Source: a virus
Virus record (IMG/VR): IMGVR_UViG_3300030329_006476
Location: 1 to 64,000 of that record
DNA length: 64,000 nucleotides
Reading direction: 5' to 3' (one strand)
The position numbers were made by a program, and so were the translations under genes. The notes below the pieces were generated by a model. It saw only the letters and a list, made by a program, of their open reading frames with translations. It was not told the origin of the DNA and made no database searches. Positions 1-8,447 of this stretch are shown here, in pieces; within the stretch, counting starts at the first letter, position 1; each line of letters begins with the position of its first letter.

Positions 1-1370
1 GCAGCTATAGCGAATCTACCCCATAAATTAGTATCATAACATACATAGAAGTAATTGGAATCATAATCCGTATCTCCAGCGCTTCCGGCCCCATGGGCAA
101 CGGCGGCTAGAGCTATCCTCTTCCATGTATTAAGGGCCACGCACTTATAGAAGTAATTGCTGTCATAACAAACTTGCCCCGGAGAGCCGGGCGCCGTAGC
201 ACTGGCGGGAGGACAGCTAGGCGCAACAGTAGTAGTGGTGGTAGTAGTGGTAGTGGTGGTAGTAGTGGGCCCAAAGTGTCCCTGCAGAAAGATGCCCTTG
301 GTCGTCGTGGTGGCGTCGCTTATTGAGGTGCTAAAGGTGAGGTTTACCGTTTTATTATCGGTAAAGGAAGAGCTCATGTTCTGGGAGTCAAGAGTGGCTC
401 CCTTCATTTGATATACCATGCTTGTGCCGCTACCACATCTATTCTTTAGCGTAATAGTGATATTTCTCTCGGTAGCAGGATTGCACAAAATGTCTCGCAG
501 TGTGCCCGAGCTCATGCTTCGTACGTTAGCTACGACATTTAGCGTAGGCGTAATGGGAAAATCCAGCTTCCGGTCTATAGGGTAAAAATGATCCACGCAT
601 AAGAGGGGGGTTCTGGGCATTGGAACATCCAAACTCACGCTTTGCACATAGGCGCCGCTATCTCCGGCCACCGTCATTCCCTCCAATATCGTACCGCCTT
701 GCTGTAAAGTATCGGCTCCAAAATTCAAGAGAATGTCCCCGGGCCTTAAGGCCGCCGCACTCAATTCGCCCGTTGTCGAAACAGGGATAGTGATATTTTG
801 CGAAAGAGGTTCGGCCGTATCAGTATTGACTCCGGGATTCTGAATATTAGAACTGCTGGTATCAAATCTTATATTACTCCCCTCGACGCTTACGTTGGCG
901 CGGGGCAGCTCTCCAATGCTGGCCTCCATTCCATAACTCGTAATGAAGGCATTCCCAATTCCCAATGTCCCGTTTTTGCTTCCTACATATGAACCAGCTC
1001 CGTTACTCGCATCTTGTCCTTCAGGCACCGTAAGTACATAATAATTCTTTTCGTCCTTGCCGTTATCGGTCATTAATCCCGATAATAAATTAGTATCCAC
1101 CGAGGGACCCCCACTGCCTTTTACGCTGAAGCCCATGGTGCGTTCGTTCCTGCCGTCTACCGTCAAATAAGAAAAATCCAGCCCCACTACGGGAGACTCT
1201 ATCATTTCTTCCCCTAATTTTGCCAAATGCCCAAACTCGGTAATATCTACATAGGTTACATCTACATTATGCACCGCTTCTTGCACTCTGTACAATTGAT
1301 TGGGGCTGCCTTGACCCGTGCTGCCCACATACAGAGCTTCGCTTTGATATATTACTCTTTTACGTGCCAT
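1..1370 (-). CDS. Tail-tube-like structural protein with poly-Thr linker and C-terminal repeats (3' end beyond window)
   Basis: The frame starts at ATG 1370 and stays open to base 1, so the C-terminus is missing. The N-terminal ~370 residues are clearly related to the protein at 2394-3527: both begin MARKR(V/I)IYQSEALY, share ITSYGxEASxGE(I/L)P and end the domain with a GDNK/TDNK-TVxLTFST strand. After this comes a run of about 14 Thr, then two tandem ~35-residue repeats built on YDSNYFYxC and W(K/G)R(I/F)A(L/I)A. The start lies one base after the stop of the next gene upstream (TAA-a-ATG), so translation is probably coupled. Inferred role: virion tail protein, perhaps a decorated tube variant. 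The duplicated Tyr/Trp repeat could be a surface-exposed binding module. Confidence 0.7.
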   Translation of the reverse strand, partial: MARKRVIYQSEALYVGSTGQGSPNQLYRVQEAVHNVDVTYVDITEFGHLAKLGEEMIESPVVGLDFSYLTVDGRNERTMGFSVKGSGGPSVDTNLLSGLMTDNGKDEKNYYVLTVPEGQDASNGAGSYVGSKNGTLGIGNAFITSYGMEASIGELPRANVSVEGSNIRFDTSSSNIQNPGVNTDTAEPLSQNITIPVSTTGELSAAALRPGDILLNFGADTLQQGGTILEGMTVAGDSGAYVQSVSLDVPMPRTPLLCVDHFYPIDRKLDFPITPTLNVVANVRSMSSGTLRDILCNPATERNITITLKNRCGSGTSMVYQMKGATLDSQNMSSSFTDNKTVNLTFSTSISDATTTTKGIFLQGHFGPTTTTTTTTTTTTTVAPSCPPASATAPGSPGQVCYDSNYFYKCVALNTWKRIALAAVAHGAGSAGDTDYDSNYFYVCYDTNLWGRFAIA

Positions 1371-1371
1371 T

Positions 1372-2319
1372 TTAGGGGGCTGGGGTTGTCGTGGTCGTAG
1401 TTGTGGTCGTGGTTGTTGTCGTGGTTGTTGTCGTGGTTGTTGTTGCTGGCGGAGCCTCAAATACTTTCGTGAGGGAGGTGATACTGTTATAGGACGATTG
1501 ATAGCTTAGGCTGGCACTCATGTTGTCTCCAATGCCGGCGGTGATACTTGAGTCGGTAAGCTTGGCACCGCTGAGCGTAAAATACCGCAGCACGTTACCA
1601 TCGCATTTCTCCTTCAGGGTAACCCCTATCGTACTGACGAAATCGTCGCTGCATAATGCCGACATGACTTCCTTGACCTCATAATCATTGACCGTAACGT
1701 CAAAATCCAAGGTGGCCACAATGGGATAATCTACCGTGACCGTACTTGCCTTAAGCTTGCTGCCTATCTTGTATATGGGGCTGACTCCAAAACTTAGTCC
1801 GAAACTATAAGATTGTATGGCATTTGTAGACCCGAATGGAGTGGTCAGAGTCATACTGTTCGGGGTAGCGACTTTAGGGGTGATAGCGGTATAGCTGGTA
1901 TCGGGAGTATAGGTGCTATTGCCCGCGCCGCCGTAAGAGGATAATGCAAAATCGCAAGTGGGGATATTGCCGATGGAAGCGCTCGAGCCGTAGGAAGTTA
2001 TATAGGCATCCGAAAAATTAAACGACTTGTCATACGATTCATCTTCCCCATAAAGCAAATAGCCCGTAACCGCCTTGCCGAAATAGCCCGTCAAGGGATC
2101 TTCTTTTCTTACGATCTGCCGCGAGACCGAGATATCCCCCACAAGAGCCCCCTCGATCTCATCGCCGGCAAATCCATGCCCGGCTGCCATCATGGCGGTC
2201 CGAGCAATAGACCATGACCCATCAAATGATTGCGTACCATGAACTTGTTCGACTACCGTCATGCCCCCTGTTCCCAAAAACAGAATTTGATCATTGTAGA
2301 AGTTTCGTCCGTACGCCAT
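1372..2319 (-). CDS. Tail-tube-like structural protein ending in poly-Thr
   Basis: 315 residues, more diverged than its two neighbours but with the same landmarks: ITSYGSSASIGNIP in the middle, a Cys-containing ALCSDD segment, a KCDG strand and a terminal GDNMSASLSYQ strand. It ends in PPA, about 20 consecutive Thr, then PAP. The Thr codons are mixed (ACC, ACA, ACG), so this is not a perfect DNA microsatellite. It is the middle of three tandem paralogues. The terminator at 2341-2372 separates it from the third, so it needs its own promoter or read-through. Virion localisation is inferred from position between neck-like genes and the window edge. Confidence 0.65.
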   Translation of the reverse strand: MAYGRNFYNDQILFLGTGGMTVVEQVHGTQSFDGSWSIARTAMMAAGHGFAGDEIEGALVGDISVSRQIVRKEDPLTGYFGKAVTGYLLYGEDESYDKSFNFSDAYITSYGSSASIGNIPTCDFALSSYGGAGNSTYTPDTSYTAITPKVATPNSMTLTTPFGSTNAIQSYSFGLSFGVSPIYKIGSKLKASTVTVDYPIVATLDFDVTVNDYEVKEVMSALCSDDFVSTIGVTLKEKCDGNVLRYFTLSGAKLTDSSITAGIGDNMSASLSYQSSYNSITSLTKVFEAPPATTTTTTTTTTTTTTTTTTTTPAP

Positions 2320-2340
2320 AGCCTATTGATTATTACACAA

Positions 2341-2372
2341 AAAAACCCCCAGCGAGAACCGGGGGTTTTTTG
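2341..2372 (-). terminator. Intrinsic terminator after the 2394-3527 tail gene
   Basis: CCCCC and GGGGG arms flank a short loop, with an A-run on one side and a T-run on the other. It sits just past the minus-strand stop at 2394. The symmetrical A/T flanks could let it work in both directions. Confidence 0.8.
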
Positions 2373-2393
2373 TTCTATGGTAGAATTTCAGTA

Positions 2394-3527
2394 TTAAAGC
2401 TTACCGGAAATAAACACACCGTTGTTCGTGTCGGTGGGACCCCCGATTTGAGTACTAAACGTCAAGTCGACGGTCTTGTTGTCGCCGATGGTCGAAGACA
2501 TGTTCTGAGAATCCATAATTGCATTCTTCATCTCGACTACCAAAGCCTTGCTGGCTTCACTTGTTCCGCATCGCGTACGCATCGTCAAGGTGATGTCGCG
2601 CTCGGAGGCGTCCGAGCAAAGCAAGTCCCGCAATGAACCAGACGAAATGTCGGCCAAATTAGCGGAAACGCTCAAGGTGGCGTTAATTGGAAAGTCCAAT
2701 TCCCGCGACTTGGGAAATACGCTACCCAAGCACTGTAATGGAGTACGGCCCAAAGGCAGGTCCAAGCTTACGCTTTGCACGCAGGCAATACCGGTATCTT
2801 GATCGCTATAACCCGGAAGAATAGCACCCCCCATTTGATTGAGAGTATTCCCAAAACTAAGCGTAATGTCGCCGGGTCGCAACGCAGCAGCTGCCAAAGT
2901 GCCCGTGTTCGAAATGGGAACTTCGACGTCGCCCGGCATAGCCGACCCGTCGGAAGTGCTAATGGCTGGATTGGGAACTCCACTGGAGCTCGTATCAAAT
3001 CTCAAATTTGAGGCTTCTACACTGACGCTCGCACTGGGAATCTCCCCAACGGAAGCTTCCAGTCCGTAACTTGTGATGTAACCATTACCGATGCCAATCA
3101 AACCGTTGGAGGAGGGGCTTGTATAAGTAGCGGCAGTGCCGCCATTGGAAGCATCTTCGCCTTCGGGAACAGTAACGATGTAATAATTCTTTTCTGCGTC
3201 GGTCGAATTTTGCTTCATGATGCCCGACAAACAATTCGTTGCCGAACTAACATTGTGACCATCGACACTAAAACCAAGGCCACTGGCCTCGTTTTGACCG
3301 TCTACTACATAGTAGGTAAAATCCAAACCAACAGTTGGGACTTCAATTACTTCTCGACTAAGAGCGGCCAATTTACCGAATTCATTAACATCGGTACGGG
3401 TGACTTCAACACTGTGGCTGACGTCTTGCACGCGATGAATCTGATTGATTCCGTCGCTGCCTTTGGTGGCTCCAGTCGCGCCCGCATAAAGGGCCTCGCT
3501 TTGATATATGATACGTTTTCTAGCCAT
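2394..3527 (-). CDS. Tail-tube-like structural protein
   Basis: 377 residues; the simplest of the three paralogues, with no Thr tail. Conserved landmarks are the MARKRIIYQSEALY start, VGLDFTYYVVDGQ, ITSYGLEASVGEIP, LRDLLCSDASERDITLTM and a C-terminal TIGDNKTVDLTFS. It is the first of three tail-like genes after the neck genes and ends in a strong terminator, as expected for the highly expressed major tail tube protein. Family assignment rests on position and internal paralogy only. Upstream of the ATG I see no strong Shine-Dalgarno. Confidence 0.65.
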   Translation of the reverse strand: MARKRIIYQSEALYAGATGATKGSDGINQIHRVQDVSHSVEVTRTDVNEFGKLAALSREVIEVPTVGLDFTYYVVDGQNEASGLGFSVDGHNVSSATNCLSGIMKQNSTDAEKNYYIVTVPEGEDASNGGTAATYTSPSSNGLIGIGNGYITSYGLEASVGEIPSASVSVEASNLRFDTSSSGVPNPAISTSDGSAMPGDVEVPISNTGTLAAAALRPGDITLSFGNTLNQMGGAILPGYSDQDTGIACVQSVSLDLPLGRTPLQCLGSVFPKSRELDFPINATLSVSANLADISSGSLRDLLCSDASERDITLTMRTRCGTSEASKALVVEMKNAIMDSQNMSSTIGDNKTVDLTFSTQIGGPTDTNNGVFISGKL

Positions 3528-3585
3528 GATAAAATAAATGCTTACCTAAACATACAGTAAAAACTTAAAAAAGAGAAACTTTTTT

Positions 3586-4491
3586 TTATATTTCTTGCTT
3601 AGGAAGCCTAGGAGTACTTAAGGTAAAGTCAATAAAGCCTATGCGCATGTTTCTGGGAATGTTCATTGCGGCCCCTGCAGTATCGTAAAGTTTGGAGGAA
3701 GACACCTTTTCCACAAAGGCATAGGGGCCGTTTGCGTTCATTTTCTGAGCATATAATCCGGAGTAGGTATAAGGCGGCGTTTTGAGATGATAATACTCCC
3801 CAAATGGGAAATCCCCAAAATCCACTATAGGCACGCACACTTCAGTAGAATCCCGAAATAAAGACAATGCTCCATCCAAGCTAAAATTGTCGTTTACCAC
3901 AACAACGGCGCGTATATTACTCTTGGTGTCTTGCATGCCTCCCAGCGCAAAAGGCTGGTTGTTGCTGGAATTATAACTCAAGAAGGCAGCGGGAACGGTA
4001 TAATTGGGAGTGCCTAAACCCGTAATGCTTTGGAGGAAAGATTGGTCATCATCGTCACTGAGCAAAAAATCCGTATTAAACAACAACTCTTCTTCGCTTT
4101 CATTGGTGATGTAGCAGTTGATGGTTTTTCTATTGAAGTTTCCGCTTATCGCGAGCGCACTTCCCATTCCCGAATTGAGTATAACGCGCCCCTTGTCAAA
4201 ATCTATCATTAACCCCGTGGTAGTATCGGGGCATTGATTTACAAAACTATATGAGCTTCCAAAGGCGCCACCGCTTATATATACGCCGGAGGGAACCCCC
4301 GTTCCGTTAGCCACCAATTGTCTGTCCGGACTGTAATAGGCAACCTGATTCGTGGGAACGTCCACATTTAAATCTGAATAGTAAAACTGCTGGCTGATGC
4401 CGGACTCGACGGCTTCTCCATATCGAGTCAACCTGTCGTCGAACCACAAATAAAAGCTGCTTAATACCTTATGGTCAAATTGGGGCTTCAT
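3586..4491 (-). CDS. Putative neck or tail-terminator structural protein
   Basis: 301 residues, no family recognised. It is rich in Ser, Asn, Gly and aromatic residues, which is typical of beta-rich virion proteins. Its start overlaps the stop of the 203-residue gene upstream by 4 bases. Position between small connector genes and the tail tube suggests a neck, tail-terminator or sheath-like role; this is inference from gene order. Confidence 0.5.
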   Translation of the reverse strand: MKPQFDHKVLSSFYLWFDDRLTRYGEAVESGISQQFYYSDLNVDVPTNQVAYYSPDRQLVANGTGVPSGVYISGGAFGSSYSFVNQCPDTTTGLMIDFDKGRVILNSGMGSALAISGNFNRKTINCYITNESEEELLFNTDFLLSDDDDQSFLQSITGLGTPNYTVPAAFLSYNSSNNQPFALGGMQDTKSNIRAVVVVNDNFSLDGALSLFRDSTEVCVPIVDFGDFPFGEYYHLKTPPYTYSGLYAQKMNANGPYAFVEKVSSSKLYDTAGAAMNIPRNMRIGFIDFTLSTPRLPKQEI

Positions 4492-5099
4492 AGCCTTTTC
4501 AGCGAGTTTTCCATGCTCTTCAGCATGTTGTTTAATATTTTGGAGATATAGGGAGTGGGCGATGAATTTCCAGCAGCGCGCACCTCCACCTTGGCCTCTA
4601 TACCGCCCCCGGACCTACTGGTTGTAAATCTTCCCTTTCGTGAAGAATATAAATAACGACCCAAACCACTCATCCCCTTTTCTATAGCTTCAGTCCAGCT
4701 TTCCGTTGACCATGGAGAAGGCGTTACCTTGGCAATCTCTTCCTGAGTGGGAACGGTAAACTTTAATATCAACGCCAGCTCTTTCCTTTTTTTTCGTATG
4801 CTGGTGATCTTAATCGACTTAGCCAATAGACTCCTGATTGGAGAAATGGGATCCGACCCTGATTCAAATCCAATAAAAGTAAAAAGATTTCCATACCCCC
4901 CAAGAGTATGAGAGATGTTTCTTGCGCCTTCGCCGCCCTCGATTTCTTTGGTGACTAAATCCGCTTCAAATTCCGTCACCAGCTTTTGGGTTTCCTTGGC
5001 AAAGATTTTTTCTACCCGAGGAGTGACCTTTTCCTTGAACAGCTTGTACCCTTTTTGAGCCAACTCGGCCTTCAGGCCTCTCATGTTTATTTTAGCCAT
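4488..5099 (-). CDS. Putative tail-completion or neck protein
   Basis: 203 residues: a basic N-terminal helix (KINMRGLKAELAQKGYKLFK), a mixed middle, then the Gly/Ser segment SSRKGRFTTSRSGGG. Size, basic charge and position resemble HK97 gp10-like or similar head-tail completion proteins, but no diagnostic motif is visible. It overlaps its neighbours by one to four bases on each side, so it is in the same late operon. Confidence 0.45.
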   Translation of the reverse strand: MAKINMRGLKAELAQKGYKLFKEKVTPRVEKIFAKETQKLVTEFEADLVTKEIEGGEGARNISHTLGGYGNLFTFIGFESGSDPISPIRSLLAKSIKITSIRKKRKELALILKFTVPTQEEIAKVTPSPWSTESWTEAIEKGMSGLGRYLYSSRKGRFTTSRSGGGIEAKVEVRAAGNSSPTPYISKILNNMLKSMENSLKRL

Positions 5100-5545
5100 T
5101 AATCCGCACGCCGCAAATATAAAGTATAAAACTTCACTACGAAAGGCCCTATCTTCGATGCGTCGCTTACAATGCGAAATGCTTCTCCGTCCACTTCTAT
5201 GTTGGAGGCCTTTTTAAAGAGGTTGTAGCCGGTTTCGTCTATCTTTACTCTAACTACCCCTTCACCCAGCGGCACATTAACCTGCGCTCTTGTCCCCGGA
5301 ATATCAATCTCCTTTTGTTCTTGCTGGTAGCGAATTCTAGCTTGAACCGTAGTTTGGGTTACTTTGGTCTTGGTGGTGTTTTCGTTGGCTATCCGCGCAT
5401 AGAGAGCATTATAGGTTCCGTTGGTCGCTACAAATATCTGATTCTCCTTTTGGAAGACCGTAACTGGCCTCGCAAAAGTATCGTGCATATCGTTGAAGAC
5501 ATTCCCGATTGCCGTTTTGTCGGCGCTGGAGATTAAGGAGCCCAT
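5099..5545 (-). CDS. Putative head-tail connector protein
   Basis: 148 residues. It starts MGSLISSADKTAIGNVFNDM and contains the strand pattern DIPGTRAQVNVPLGEGVVRVKI, followed by a C-terminal strand ending LYLRRAD. It has the length and place of a stopper or adaptor protein in the capsid-to-tail gene order. AAGGAG lies 7-12 bases upstream of the ATG on the minus strand, a good ribosome-binding site. Confidence 0.45.
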   Translation of the reverse strand: MGSLISSADKTAIGNVFNDMHDTFARPVTVFQKENQIFVATNGTYNALYARIANENTTKTKVTQTTVQARIRYQQEQKEIDIPGTRAQVNVPLGEGVVRVKIDETGYNLFKKASNIEVDGEAFRIVSDASKIGPFVVKFYTLYLRRAD

Positions 5546-5551
5546 GATTCA

Positions 5552-6049
5552 TTAATAAGGAGGGAAATAAAAAGGATATTGATAATACCCACTGCCCGAA
5601 ATGAATCCCCCGTCATAGCCAGCACTCTGCACCGGGGCCGCTTGATAGGAATTGTAGGAGTATATCAATTTTTCCAAGGCTTCGCCGGCGTCTTTCGCCA
5701 TCAATCTATAAGTACGCGCCGTATCCACTTTATTGGTCCGCACGATAGTGGTATCGCCTTCGGTTAAGCGGGTCCACTCGAGACTGCCTGTGGCGCCCAT
5801 GGAGAGTACCTTGCGGGCCTCTTTCGTGTAATAATCCTTGAGGTAAAGTTGGGTGAGGATGTTTTCCTCTTCCAGCTTGAACTCGCCAGTGGTGGCAAAG
5901 CTGGTATAGGTAAGATTGTTGAACTGACCGAGATTTCCCTCCAGCCAGCCCGATATGGCCTCTATCTTAAACTCTCGTTTAAGCTGAGTGGGTTCGTCGT
6001 CAAATTCGTTATCGTATATATTTGTCGCTATCTGCCCAATTTTAGCCAT
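5552..6049 (-). CDS. Putative head-tail adaptor protein
   Basis: 165 residues: a helical body (EENILTQLYLKDYYTKEARKV; DAGEALEKLIYSYNSYQA) and a Gly/Tyr/Pro-rich tail ending YYQYPFYFPPY. A mostly helical protein directly after the capsid gene and a SAP-like gene fits a portal-ring adaptor, but I recognise no specific family. Confidence 0.45.
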   Translation of the reverse strand: MAKIGQIATNIYDNEFDDEPTQLKREFKIEAISGWLEGNLGQFNNLTYTSFATTGEFKLEEENILTQLYLKDYYTKEARKVLSMGATGSLEWTRLTEGDTTIVRTNKVDTARTYRLMAKDAGEALEKLIYSYNSYQAAPVQSAGYDGGFISGSGYYQYPFYFPPY

Positions 6050-6050
6050 T

Positions 6051-6476
6051 TCATAAGCCTTCGTTTGAAATTCTTAGAATTTCAGCGGCGGCTTCGCTAT
6101 TGGGATCGACGAGAGGTTTTTGATATCCAATGTTATAACCAGCTCCGGCTCCCGCATGAGAGAGGAACTCTTTGGTTATTTTATTCTTTAAACTTAATTT
6201 GTTGCCACTGGGCAGGATTCCTATCCTTACCGCAAAGGCTTGGAGATCCGTAAGGGTCATTTCATTCATTCTCTCTTCGAGAACCGCCTTATTCGTGGTT
6301 CCAAAGGGATTTGTTTGCTGGACCCCTAACAATTCCTCAAGGTCTTTTATTTTCTCAATATCGCTTTTGCCGTCCGCTACCTGCATTGAATCAATCACGC
6401 TTTCCTTCTTTTTTGGAGCAGCGCGCTTCTTCGCAGTCTTTCTGGTGGTTTTCTTCGCTTTTTTTCTGGTTGCCAT
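6051..6476 (-). CDS. Basic protein with Lys-rich N-terminus and SAP/Rho-N-like domain
   Basis: 141 residues. The first ~25 are almost entirely Lys, Arg, Thr and Ala (MATRKKAKKTTRKTAKKRAA). A compact segment near residues 85-115 (LTDLQAFAVRIGI, LSLKNKITKEFL) has the spacing of a SAP or Rho-N helix-extension-helix nucleic-acid-binding fold. It lies between the major capsid gene and the adaptor. It could bind DNA at the portal or be a neck protein with a disordered basic arm. Confidence 0.5.
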   Translation of the reverse strand: MATRKKAKKTTRKTAKKRAAPKKKESVIDSMQVADGKSDIEKIKDLEELLGVQQTNPFGTTNKAVLEERMNEMTLTDLQAFAVRIGILPSGNKLSLKNKITKEFLSHAGAGAGYNIGYQKPLVDPNSEAAAEILRISNEGL

Positions 6477-6540
6477 AATATATTAGATGATTAATGATAT
6501 ATTATATTCCATAATACACAGAATTCAAGTAGTTGAGAAT

Positions 6541-6570
6541 AAAAAACCCGCTCCAAGCGGAGCGGGTTTT
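6541..6570 (-). terminator. Intrinsic terminator after the major capsid gene
   Basis: An 8-bp perfect stem, CCCGCTCC / GGAGCGGG, with an AAGC loop and A/T flanks. It lies 24 bases beyond the minus-strand stop at 6594. A strong terminator here fits very high capsid expression. Confidence 0.85.
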
Positions 6571-6593
6571 CTAAAACTATTTGGACTCTATTA

Positions 6594-7721
6594 TTAATGT
6601 CCGGCAACCACGACGCCCGTAAGCACGCGATTATCGACAACCATGCGGCCTTCTTCGATAGAACCGAACCAACCGAGCTTTTGCTGGCGGTTGCTGTACT
6701 GATCATCAGCGATCAAGCTGAATTCAGCACCGGTTTCCGAATCAGTAGCAACTGCGCGAATAAGAGATTCACGCGAACGGTCGATACCGATTACGAGATC
6801 GTCCATTACGTCAAAGTCAACCTTTCCGGCTACGGTAGAAGCGTCTTGGAAGGCTTGGAACAGCTTGGTGAACTTTCTGGAACGTCCCAATTCGTTCAGT
6901 TCCATAAGGCCGATGCCGTAAAGCTCGGGCACTCCACCATTAGCGAAGACCTTTTCGCGATATCCTTCGGGAGCAGCAACTACCCCAGCGCTTTGACCAC
7001 CAGCAGGGGCTACCCCACCAGCAATGTTCACAGGGTTATAAGACATAGCCCGAAGATCTTCCATGGTTTCAGGAGAAATCAAGAGATCGGTAATACCCTT
7101 GATGGAATCGGTAGGCGTTCCTCCCGTCCATGCGGTATTGATCCGCTTGGCCTTCGTAACCAACTTGTTAAAGTCGGCAAGCGTAAATCCAAGAGTATCG
7201 CTCGCTTGCTCCATTACGTGAGCCTCGCCATTGGTTTCCGCATCAGCCAACGATCCCAAGATCAGGTTGGCGGAAGTGGATTCCTGCTTCAGCAAGATTT
7301 CCTGAGCGACTCTCGTCATCGACTTTCCAACCACATCAAGACGTGATTGAAGAGCATAACGACGATCAAAGCTCACTGCGCTGTCCAGACGATAAGTCGT
7401 GAACTTCAGTTCGCTTGCGGTCGGCAGAACTTGGTTGGTGGGAAGACCACCGGGAACCGTAGTACTGTAAACCTTGATGTAGTCATCGGCGTTAATGTCG
7501 TAATAGAGATCCAGCGGCAGGCTTGGATTGCTATCTGCATTAAATTGAAATGAGCTAAAGAGATTGCTCACGGTCGGGGCCTGATTGATAACTTCCGCAA
7601 GAACGGGGCCCATGAACTCAGCCAAAGCGGCTTGAGCTTCATAAGCTACGCGACGGTCACGGGAAGCCATGGCCTTTACAAGCTCGATTTGCTCGTCGGT
7701 ACGTTTAAGAGTAATATTCAT
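6594..7721 (-). CDS. Major capsid protein
   Basis: 375 residues, acidic and Ala-rich. It starts with a helical arm (MNITLKRTDEQIELVKAMAS), has the long helix RVAQEILLKQESTSANLILG near its middle, and ends with beta segments (GKVDFDVMDDLVIGID). Gene order (terminase, portal, protease, decoration, this, connectors), size, a clear AAAGGA ribosome-binding site and its own strong terminator all point to the HK97-fold major head protein. No fold-level search was possible. Confidence 0.75.
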   Translation of the reverse strand: MNITLKRTDEQIELVKAMASRDRRVAYEAQAALAEFMGPVLAEVINQAPTVSNLFSSFQFNADSNPSLPLDLYYDINADDYIKVYSTTVPGGLPTNQVLPTASELKFTTYRLDSAVSFDRRYALQSRLDVVGKSMTRVAQEILLKQESTSANLILGSLADAETNGEAHVMEQASDTLGFTLADFNKLVTKAKRINTAWTGGTPTDSIKGITDLLISPETMEDLRAMSYNPVNIAGGVAPAGGQSAGVVAAPEGYREKVFANGGVPELYGIGLMELNELGRSRKFTKLFQAFQDASTVAGKVDFDVMDDLVIGIDRSRESLIRAVATDSETGAEFSLIADDQYSNRQQKLGWFGSIEEGRMVVDNRVLTGVVVAGH

Positions 7722-7746
7722 TATTCTATATCCTTTTGGTTAAAGG

Positions 7747-8442
7747 TTAACGGCTACCGCAATCAATGCGAGCTATGAGATAATGACCGGAAGCATTTGC
7801 AGCTCCAGTACCAACGGAAGGTCCAGCGAATTGGTCGCCAGCGACACCGCGATTAACACGGACTCCGGTACCCAAAACTTGACCAACGGTTTGCTGATTG
7901 GCTGGAATATCGTCCAATTGAGCGTAGCCCGTAACTTTACCAGCGTTAGAGCTGACGGTCAGCCAATAGCCGGGAGCGCAAGTTGAAAGAGGTCCATCGA
8001 CCGCATTAGGAAGCGTTCCGCCGCCCGCTGCAAGAGTAATGATACCCTTACCAAGGATGGGAACAGCCTCACCCGAGAGAACCGATTGCGTCTCTAACTT
8101 CTTCTGAGGATAGTAGAGAAGCTTTTCGTTATTCTCGTCGTATTGAGCGGTTTGCAGCAGCGTCACACCGAGACAAGCGTCTCCGGTAGTAGCGGCATTT
8201 ACTTTAAGCGGGACAACAGGATATTGATCGCGTCCAATAAAAGGATAATCCGTCTTACCGAGGTAAGAGTTGGTCTCATATTGAACAGGGTCAAGATTCA
8301 GGTCCCCAGCACTAACCTTTACGAAAACGCCGGCATCTCCTGCGCCACTGTCGGTAACTTGATTGTTAGCGGCAGAGTTGGCAAAGAGATTGACAACGTC
8401 TTCTTCGGCGTACTGACGGAATGGTAGTAGTCTAATAGCCAT
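7747..8442 (-). CDS. Capsid decoration or head-stabilising protein
   Basis: 231 residues, rich in Gly, Ala, Val and Thr, with beta-strand periodicity and motifs such as AVPILGKGIITLAAGGGTLP. It lies between the protease-scaffold gene and the major capsid gene, the usual place for a cementing protein (lambda gpD-like position). Identification is by position and composition. Confidence 0.55.
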   Translation of the reverse strand: MAIRLLPFRQYAEEDVVNLFANSAANNQVTDSGAGDAGVFVKVSAGDLNLDPVQYETNSYLGKTDYPFIGRDQYPVVPLKVNAATTGDACLGVTLLQTAQYDENNEKLLYYPQKKLETQSVLSGEAVPILGKGIITLAAGGGTLPNAVDGPLSTCAPGYWLTVSSNAGKVTGYAQLDDIPANQQTVGQVLGTGVRVNRGVAGDQFAGPSVGTGAANASGHYLIARIDCGSR

Positions 8443-8447
8443 GATTC

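Noticed and set aside
237-1446. Phase-variable simple repeats in the poly-Thr tracts
   Set aside because: The DNA mixes ACC, ACT, ACA and ACG codons, so there is no perfect microsatellite that would slip.
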